DNA from: JBOGXB01 sp050694215 | Lineage (GTDB): Bacteria; Actinomycetota; CADDZG01; WHSQ01 | Reading direction: 5' to 3' | DNA length: 10,541 nucleotides | Assembly (NCBI GenBank): GCA_050694215.1 | Contig: JBOGXB010000066.1 | Coordinates: 1 to 10,541 of the forward strand | Shown here: positions 6,272 to 10,541 of the stretch, one piece after another | How positions within the stretch are numbered: position 1 is the first letter of the stretch | How the letters are laid out: each line of letters opens with the position of its first letter | Program-made: the position numbers and the translations under genes | The notes under the pieces: generated by a model | The model's database searches: none | The model's input: only the letters and a program-made list of their open reading frames with translations | Told to the model about the DNA's origin: nothing

Positions 6272-7056
6272 CAGATCCTCCCGTCCGGGAGCACAAGCTC
6301 CCTCAATTGCTCGTGTAGAGCGGGGTTCGCCGCGATCACGCCGGTCGAGAAACCATAGGGAGCCGGTAGGTTACTGACGACTCCCCCCGCCTCTGCGATC
6401 AGCAGCTCTCCCGCAGCCCTATCCCATCGCTCCATCGGTGCCTCGTAGAAGCCGTCGAAGCGGCCGCAAGCGAGGGACGAGAGGTCGATTGCGGCGGAGC
6501 CCGCTCGCCTGATGTCACGGACGTGCGGCAATACCCTCGTGAGGGTCTCCGACTGCGCCGAGCGTGCCCTGGCGTCGTAAGCGAAGCCTGTTCCGATCAA
6601 GGCCTCGGCGAGGTCAACCTTGTCCGAGACCGAGATGGGCATGCCGTTGAGCTCGGCTCCCGATCCCCTCATCGCGGTGAACGTCTCGTCGCGGTTCGGA
6701 TTGTGGACCACGGCCACACGCGTGCCGTCCTTATCCTCGACGGCGATGCTCACGCTCCATTCCGGCAGGCGGAAGAGGAAGTTGATCGTGCCGTCCAGAG
6801 GGTCGACCACCCACCTGAGGCCGGACTCCGACGTCTCGTCCCCACCCTCCTCGGCCAGGACCCCGTCCTGAGGCCGCCGGCGGCGGATCAGCCGGAGGAT
6901 GAGCTCCTCGGAAGCGCGGTCGGCATCGCTGACGAGGTCGGTGGGAGTGGACTTTGATTCGATTCCCCGGGCCGGACCATGGAAGTGGTCGAGGAGCAGC
7001 TCGCCTGCCTCACGTGAGGCTTCGGTCGCGAGGTCCAGCAGCTCTCGATCGCTCAC
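6271..7056 (-). CDS. Inositol monophosphatase family phosphatase
   Basis: A 261-residue Mg2+-dependent, Li+-sensitive-type phosphatase of the IMPase/CysQ/FBPase superfamily, cytosolic. Metal ligands are visible: E69 in LAEEGG, D85 and D88 with T90 in WVVDPLDGTINF, and D212 in ERWDRAAGELLIAEAGG. The likely reaction is release of phosphate from myo-inositol-1-phosphate, feeding inositol for phosphatidylinositol or mycothiol, but histidinol-phosphate, PAP or fructose-bisphosphate activity is equally possible in this family. The start is GTG at 7054-7056; an in-frame TAG lies three codons upstream, so no earlier start exists. There is no good Shine-Dalgarno. TAGGAT (reverse strand, 7063-7068) sits where a -10 element for a leaderless transcript would be. 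It is the first gene of the minus-strand run. Confidence 0.88.
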   Translation of the reverse strand: MSDRELLDLATEASREAGELLLDHFHGPARGIESKSTPTDLVSDADRASEELILRLIRRRRPQDGVLAEEGGDETSESGLRWVVDPLDGTINFLFRLPEWSVSIAVEDKDGTRVAVVHNPNRDETFTAMRGSGAELNGMPISVSDKVDLAEALIGTGFAYDARARSAQSETLTRVLPHVRDIRRAGSAAIDLSSLACGRFDGFYEAPMERWDRAAGELLIAEAGGVVSNLPAPYGFSTGVIAANPALHEQLRELVLPDGRI

Positions 7057-7175
7057 CGGCGCATCCTAGTTGTGCGCGAGCAACCTTCCCCAGCTCAACC
7101 GCCTAAGGGGGCGTTCAAGGCGCGTGGTCGTTCGTTCAGAACGACTCGCGCACGTTCGGGCCTATATTCGACGGC
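7057..7175. promoter_or_regulatory. Divergent promoter region, candidate leaderless starts both ways
   Basis: These 119 bp separate two divergent genes. On the + strand TATATT (7163-7168) ends 7 nt before the ATG at 7176 and no Shine-Dalgarno is present, so transcription would begin at or next to the start codon. On the - strand TAGGAT (7063-7068) ends 6 nt before the GTG at 7056, the same arrangement. A 13-bp palindrome, TCGTTCAGAACGA (7132-7144), covers the -35 position of the + promoter and could be an operator. -35 hexamers are not recognisable. Confidence 0.5.
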
Positions 7176-7661
7176 ATGGGAAGGCTTCCGGCAGAGGTCG
7201 AGGAGCTGCTGAACGCGGCTCTGGTCAGCGAGCTCACCGTCCTCGACGACGACGGCCGGCCCGTCACCTACCCCCTTATCCCCTTGTACGACGGCGACAA
7301 GATCTTCATGACCTCGAGTGTGCTCTTCAGCAAGAAGCTCGAGCACATCAAGCGCAACCCGCGGGTCTCGATGACGATCACCGATCCCGTCGGGACTCAA
7401 GTCGAGTCCTTCGGCCGGGTGACCATCCAGGGTGATGCGCGAGTGATCGAGGACGACCTCCATTCGGGATGGGAGCGAGAGGTCCTCCACCTCTGGGCGG
7501 CCAAGGAGCCCATAATCAACAAGCTCGTCAAGCAACGCTTCGCCATGCCGCTGTTCTGGGAACGAGCCGTCATCGAGATCACCCCCCGCCGGATTCTGTT
7601 GTGGCCGGGAGGTCTCACGCAAAAGGAGCCGCGCTCGTTCGAGGTCGGGACGGCTGCCTGA
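7176..7661 (+). CDS. Pyridoxamine 5'-phosphate oxidase-like split-barrel (FMN/F420) protein
   Basis: A 161-residue protein of the PNPOx/FDOR split-barrel superfamily. The N-terminal region reads ELTVLDDDGRPVTYPLIPLYDGDKIFMTS (19-47), followed by KKLEHIKRNPRVSMTI (53-68) and VTIQGDARVIEDD (82-94). This is the usual barrel strand order with the phosphate-contacting Ser/Thr and Lys around residues 46-54. Members use FMN, F420 or haem; the overall look (T-x-D-DGRP, K-x-x-N/H-I-x-x-NPRVS) is closest to the actinobacterial F420-dependent reductase-like group, but the cofactor is not proven. The length is slightly longer than simple members, with a helical insert (about 95-125). No Shine-Dalgarno precedes the ATG; a leaderless start fits. 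Its TGA overlaps the ATG of the next gene (TGATG), tying it to the prenyltransferase fusion. Confidence 0.8.
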   Translation: MGRLPAEVEELLNAALVSELTVLDDDGRPVTYPLIPLYDGDKIFMTSSVLFSKKLEHIKRNPRVSMTITDPVGTQVESFGRVTIQGDARVIEDDLHSGWEREVLHLWAAKEPIINKLVKQRFAMPLFWERAVIEITPRRILLWPGGLTQKEPRSFEVGTAA

Positions 7662-9004
7662 TGGCGAAATCGACGGTGCGAGAAGACGCGCTGTTCGAAG
7701 ACATCGAGCCTTACTCGCACGCAGTCCTGGCCTACGTCGACGACACCGGCTTCCCTATCAACGTCGCGACCAACTTCCGGACCAACTCCCAACGGGGCAC
7801 GATCGAGCTCGACCTCCCTTGGGTGCCCGCGGGGCCGAAGGAAGGACAGGAGGTCAACGTCATCTTTAGCCACATCCGGCCCTATCCGGGGGTCGGCTAC
7901 GACAAGCGGCGGTACGTCTGCGTTTGGGGCCCCGTGTCGGCGGCGAACGGCTCCCTCGAGGTGAAGCCCGAGCGCACGCACGGGTGGGACGAGGAGCGCA
8001 TGTCGTTCTTCGAGCTGTGCGAACGCAGCGTACCGGCAGCACATGCATACATGCGGAAGCTGAGTGCCCAGCGCGGCGAGCCCGTCAGGGCCACGTTGCC
8101 GCTCGGTTGGCTCATCCTCATGGTGACACGAATCCCCTTCCTCACCGCGACGATCGTGCCCGTACTCCTCGGAGCGCTGGTCGCCCGCTCACACGGTTTC
8201 TCGGCCTGGTGGCTGTTCCTGCTTGCGCTGATCGGCGGCTCTGCGATCCATCTCGGTCTGAACGTGGCGAACGACGTCTCCGACGCGACGAGCGGCGCCG
8301 ACTATGCGAACGTCAACCCGACGATGTTCTCGGGTGGGTCGCGCATGATCCAGTACGGCCTGGTGAGCCTGAGCACCATGCGCATCGTGTCCGCCGCCTG
8401 CTATGCGGTCGGCATCGGGATCGGCCTCTACCTGACCGCCACGCGTGGCATCGAGCTCTTGTGGATCGGCCTCGCGGGTGTGTTCCTGTCGATCTCCTAC
8501 ACGGCTCCTCCACTTCGCCTCGTGCACAGAGGGCTAGGCGAAGCGGCGGTCGCGTTGGGGTTCGGGCCGATAATGGTGGTCGGCACTTACTTCGTGATCA
8601 CGCAGGAGCTGTCATGGGAGGCGCTCTACGCGTCACTGCCGGTCGGGCTCCTGATCATGCTTGTCCTTTACGTGAACCAGGTCCCCGACAAGCCGGCCGA
8701 TGCCAAGACGGGCAAACGCACTATCGTCGTGCGATTGCCGAAGGAGAAGATCGTGGCCGGCTACTTGCTGTCGGTCGGGGCCGCGTACTTGTTGATCGCC
8801 GCGGGAGCGCTTACGGGCATCATGCCCATTTGGACGCTGGCGGGCCTTGCCACGATTCCCCTTGCCGTCCAGGTGTACCGGGGGCTCGCCTCCCACTACG
8901 AGTCGCCGTACGAGCTCATGGGCGCGATGGGAAGGAACATCCTGCTCCACCTGTTCACGGGGCTGCTGCTGATAGCGGGCTACGCGATCGACGTCATCCT
9001 CTAG
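7661..9004 (+). CDS. Split-barrel domain fused to UbiA/MenA-like prenyltransferase
   Basis: A 447-residue protein starting at the ATG that overlaps the previous stop; the open frame continues upstream to 7469, but that part lies inside the other gene. Residues about 10-140 look like a second PNPOx-type split barrel (HAVLAYVDDTGFPINVATNF, TIELDLPW, then YVCVWGPVSA). Residues about 148-447 are a multi-spanning UbiA prenyltransferase: TRIPFLTATIVPVLLG (156-171), first Asp motif NDVSDATSGAD (204-214) followed by NVNPTMFSGGSRMIQ, and second Asp motif NQVPDKPADAKTGKRT (339-354). Both Asp motifs bind Mg2+-diphosphate. NVNPTMFSGGSR-type sequences occur in MenA-like enzymes that prenylate dihydroxynaphthoate for menaquinone, so a quinone or related acceptor is likely. 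Plain MenA is about 300 residues, so the N-terminal domain is extra. The function of the fusion is inferred. Confidence 0.82.
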   Translation: MAKSTVREDALFEDIEPYSHAVLAYVDDTGFPINVATNFRTNSQRGTIELDLPWVPAGPKEGQEVNVIFSHIRPYPGVGYDKRRYVCVWGPVSAANGSLEVKPERTHGWDEERMSFFELCERSVPAAHAYMRKLSAQRGEPVRATLPLGWLILMVTRIPFLTATIVPVLLGALVARSHGFSAWWLFLLALIGGSAIHLGLNVANDVSDATSGADYANVNPTMFSGGSRMIQYGLVSLSTMRIVSAACYAVGIGIGLYLTATRGIELLWIGLAGVFLSISYTAPPLRLVHRGLGEAAVALGFGPIMVVGTYFVITQELSWEALYASLPVGLLIMLVLYVNQVPDKPADAKTGKRTIVVRLPKEKIVAGYLLSVGAAYLLIAAGALTGIMPIWTLAGLATIPLAVQVYRGLASHYESPYELMGAMGRNILLHLFTGLLLIAGYAIDVIL

Positions 9005-9140
9005 CCGGCGCCCGCCCAGGGTACCGACGCTGATCCACCTTGAGCCAGCTGAGGGCCGCCGATATATGGATACCCGACTCCTCGGTGAGACCGAGACCAA
9101 ACACCTGTACGAGGCGGACGCTCTCCCTTAGCCTTTCCAT
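8994..9140 (-). CDS. Small 48-residue ORF, unassigned
   Basis: An intact ATG-to-TGA frame on the minus strand lies in the gap between the prenyltransferase and cyclase genes, overlapping the former's last 11 bp. It encodes MERLRESVRLVQVFGLGLTE followed by a hydrophobic/amphipathic segment ending KVDQRRYPGRAPARG. An in-frame TGA 8 codons upstream prevents extension. There is no Shine-Dalgarno, third-position GC is about 70 percent and no family is recognised. It could be a small real gene, the relic of a longer one or chance. Confidence 0.25.
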   Translation of the reverse strand: MERLRESVRLVQVFGLGLTEESGIHISAALSWLKVDQRRYPGRAPARG

Positions 9141-9165
9141 TGCGGTGGTGGGATCGAGAGGTCAG
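9005..9165. other. Intergenic region before the cyclase gene
   Basis: This 161-bp gap contains TATATG (9063-9068), the best -10-like match for the cyclase gene, implying a 5' leader of about 90 nt. A + strand micro-frame (ATG 9066, 21 codons, TAG at 9129-9131) lies in that leader, and the 48-residue minus-strand frame covers most of the gap. No terminator hairpin with a T tract was found. Confidence 0.35.
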
Positions 9166-10541
9166 ATGCGCTGTAACAACTGCGGGACCGAGAACAGACA
9201 ATGGCGGACGTTCTGTTCGCAGTGCGGGGCGGAGCTTGCGTTCCCCTGCCCGGCCTGCGGAGCGTCCAACGACCCCGAGGATCGGTTCTGTGGGAAGTGC
9301 GGAGCCGCGCTCGAGATGCGAGCCGAGGCCTCTCCCGAATCCCGAGGCGTGACGGCGGCGTCCCCCGCTGTGCCGGCGGCCGAGCGCAGGCTCGTGTCGG
9401 TGCTGTTCGCAGATCTCGTTGGGTTCAGCGCATGGTCCGAGCTCCGCGACGCCGAGGAAGTACGGGAGATGCTCACCCATTACTTCGATACCGCCCGACA
9501 GATCGTGGCCCGCTACGGAGGAACGATCGAGAAGTTCATCGGCGATGCCGTGATGTCCGTGTGGGGAGCTCCCGTAGCACAGGAGGACGACGCCGAACGC
9601 GCCGTGCGAGCAGCTCTGGACTTGACTACCGCGGTGGAAGCGCTTGCGCGAGAGGTCGGTTCCGACACACTCCGGCTCCGAGCCGGGGTCGTCACGGGTG
9701 AGGCCGCAGTAACCGTTGGTGCGGAGGGCCAAGGGATGGTTGCCGGAGATCTCGTGAACACCGCTTCCAGGGTGCAATCGGTCGCGCCGCCGGGCGGCGT
9801 GCTCGTTGCCGACCCGACGCGGCGCGTCACCGAAGCCGCGATCGTCTACGAGGACGCCGGGTCGCACGAGCTAAAGGGCAAGGCCGACACCGTCCGGCTG
9901 TGGCGGGCGACGAGGGTCATCGGGTCGCGGCGGGGAGCACAGAAGGCCGTTGGTCTGGAAGCTCCCTTCGTCGGCCGCGAACGTGAGATGCACCTGGTCA
10001 AGGAGCTCTTCCACTCCAGCACCGAGAACCGGAAGGCGCACCTCCTCTCCGTCACGGGCATCGCCGGCATCGGCAAGTCGCGGCTGTCGTGGGAGTTCGA
10101 GAAGTACGTCGACGGGCTCGCCGACGTCGTCTTGTGGCACCGCGGCCGCTGCCTAGCTTACGGAGAAGGCGTCACCTACTGGGCGCTTACCGAGATGATC
10201 CGCATGCGGGCGGGGATCGCGGAGGAAGAGAAGCCTGACGAGGCGGTGAGGAGGCTTCGCGCCGTCATAGATGAGATGGTTGAGGACGAGGACGAGCGCA
10301 GATGGATCGAGCCGCGCCTTGCCCATCTGCTGGGATTGGAGGCACGCAGCACATCAGACCGGCAGGAGCTCTTCTCCGCGTGGCGGCTTTTCTTCGAAAG
10401 GATGGCGGAGCGGGGACCGACCGCGCTCGTCTTCGAGGACCTCCAATGGGCAGACGCAAGCCTCCTCGAATTCATCGACTATCTCCTCGAGTGGTCGAGG
10501 GATCACCCCTTGTTCATCCTCACGCTCGCGCGACCCGAGGT
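9166..10541 (+). CDS. Zinc-ribbon / class III adenylate cyclase / AAA-ATPase regulator, 3' truncated by window
   Basis: 458 codons are visible and the gene runs off the window end. Residues 1-50 carry four CxxC knuckles (C3/C6, C17/C20, C28/C31, C42/C45), a double zinc ribbon. Residues 74-250 are a class III nucleotide cyclase: FADLVGFS with metal Asp D83, EKFIGDAVM with K123 and metal Asp D127, and GDLVNTASR with N198 and R202. K123 favours ATP, hence cAMP. The usual second base-contact position seems to be Met191, common in the AAA-linked subgroup as I recall it. From about 267 (FVGRERE) an AAA_16/STAND-type ATPase begins: Walker A GIAGIGKSR (298-306) and Walker B LVFEDLQWAD (421-430). Such proteins usually continue into TPR repeats. 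They are soluble signalling proteins frequent in actinobacteria. The ATG is chosen because the zinc ribbon starts at once and GAGAGG (9155-9160) lies 5 nt upstream. Confidence 0.88.
   Translation, partial: MRCNNCGTENRQWRTFCSQCGAELAFPCPACGASNDPEDRFCGKCGAALEMRAEASPESRGVTAASPAVPAAERRLVSVLFADLVGFSAWSELRDAEEVREMLTHYFDTARQIVARYGGTIEKFIGDAVMSVWGAPVAQEDDAERAVRAALDLTTAVEALAREVGSDTLRLRAGVVTGEAAVTVGAEGQGMVAGDLVNTASRVQSVAPPGGVLVADPTRRVTEAAIVYEDAGSHELKGKADTVRLWRATRVIGSRRGAQKAVGLEAPFVGREREMHLVKELFHSSTENRKAHLLSVTGIAGIGKSRLSWEFEKYVDGLADVVLWHRGRCLAYGEGVTYWALTEMIRMRAGIAEEEKPDEAVRRLRAVIDEMVEDEDERRWIEPRLAHLLGLEARSTSDRQELFSAWRLFFERMAERGPTALVFEDLQWADASLLEFIDYLLEWSRDHPLFILTLARPE

Noticed and set aside
7469..7660. 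N-terminal 64-codon extension of the prenyltransferase fusion
   Set aside because: It lies wholly inside the upstream split-barrel gene in another frame, its content is low-complexity, and the TGATG overlap gives a natural start at 7661.
7924..9033. 369-codon + strand frame parallel to the prenyltransferase
   Set aside because: An Arg/His/Gly-rich out-of-frame shadow of the UbiA gene.
9001..9867. 288-codon minus-strand frame opposite the cyclase
   Set aside because: Antisense shadow of the zinc-ribbon and cyclase domains, which have unmistakable motifs on the + strand.

Overview
This is a GC-rich bacterial window with dense coding, frequent GTG/TTG starts, two candidate leaderless promoters and TGATG stop-start overlaps. 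The gene content includes a zinc-ribbon/class III cyclase/AAA protein, an F420- or FMN-type split-barrel protein, a MenA-like UbiA prenyltransferase and an HSD10-like SDR. Together these suggest an actinobacterium (Actinomycetota), probably from an environmental lineage. That assignment rests on gene style and families, not on a marker gene.

Layout. Positions 1-165 hold the 3' end of a LytTR-type response regulator (+). A metabolite:H+ symporter-like MFS transporter follows at 369-1808 (+). Positions 1809-2282 contain no convincing gene but are full of structure: a G-run block, six copies of a 17-18-bp C-rich repeat, then a near-perfect tandem duplication of about 100 bp. Each duplicate carries an 11-bp-phased array of TTGTCTGACAA-like palindromes, a Shine-Dalgarno-like stretch and the first four codons of the next gene. 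That gene (2283-2747, +) encodes a Phd/YefM-like N-terminus joined to a probable winged helix, with no toxin beside it.

A four-gene minus-strand run reads from 7056 down to 2800: inositol-monophosphatase-family phosphatase, O-methyltransferase (stop-start overlap), ABC exporter half-transporter and HSD10-like short-chain dehydrogenase. Divergent from it, two overlapping plus-strand genes (7176-7661 and 7661-9004) encode a stand-alone PNPOx-like split-barrel protein and a protein in which an apparent second split barrel precedes a UbiA/MenA-like prenyltransferase. The shared 119-bp promoter region has -10-like hexamers 6-7 nt from each start codon. The window ends inside a zinc-ribbon/adenylate cyclase/AAA-ATPase regulator (9166 onward, +).

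How the genes may work together. The LytTR regulator may control the adjacent transporter. The phosphatase and methyltransferase are probably co-translated. The two split-barrel/UbiA genes form the tightest unit and may make or modify a prenylated quinone or lipid with a flavin or deazaflavin cofactor. No mobile element, CRISPR array, rRNA or tRNA was found. The most unusual items are the duplicated operator-start block at 2098-2294 and the split-barrel-UbiA fusion operon at 7176-9004.
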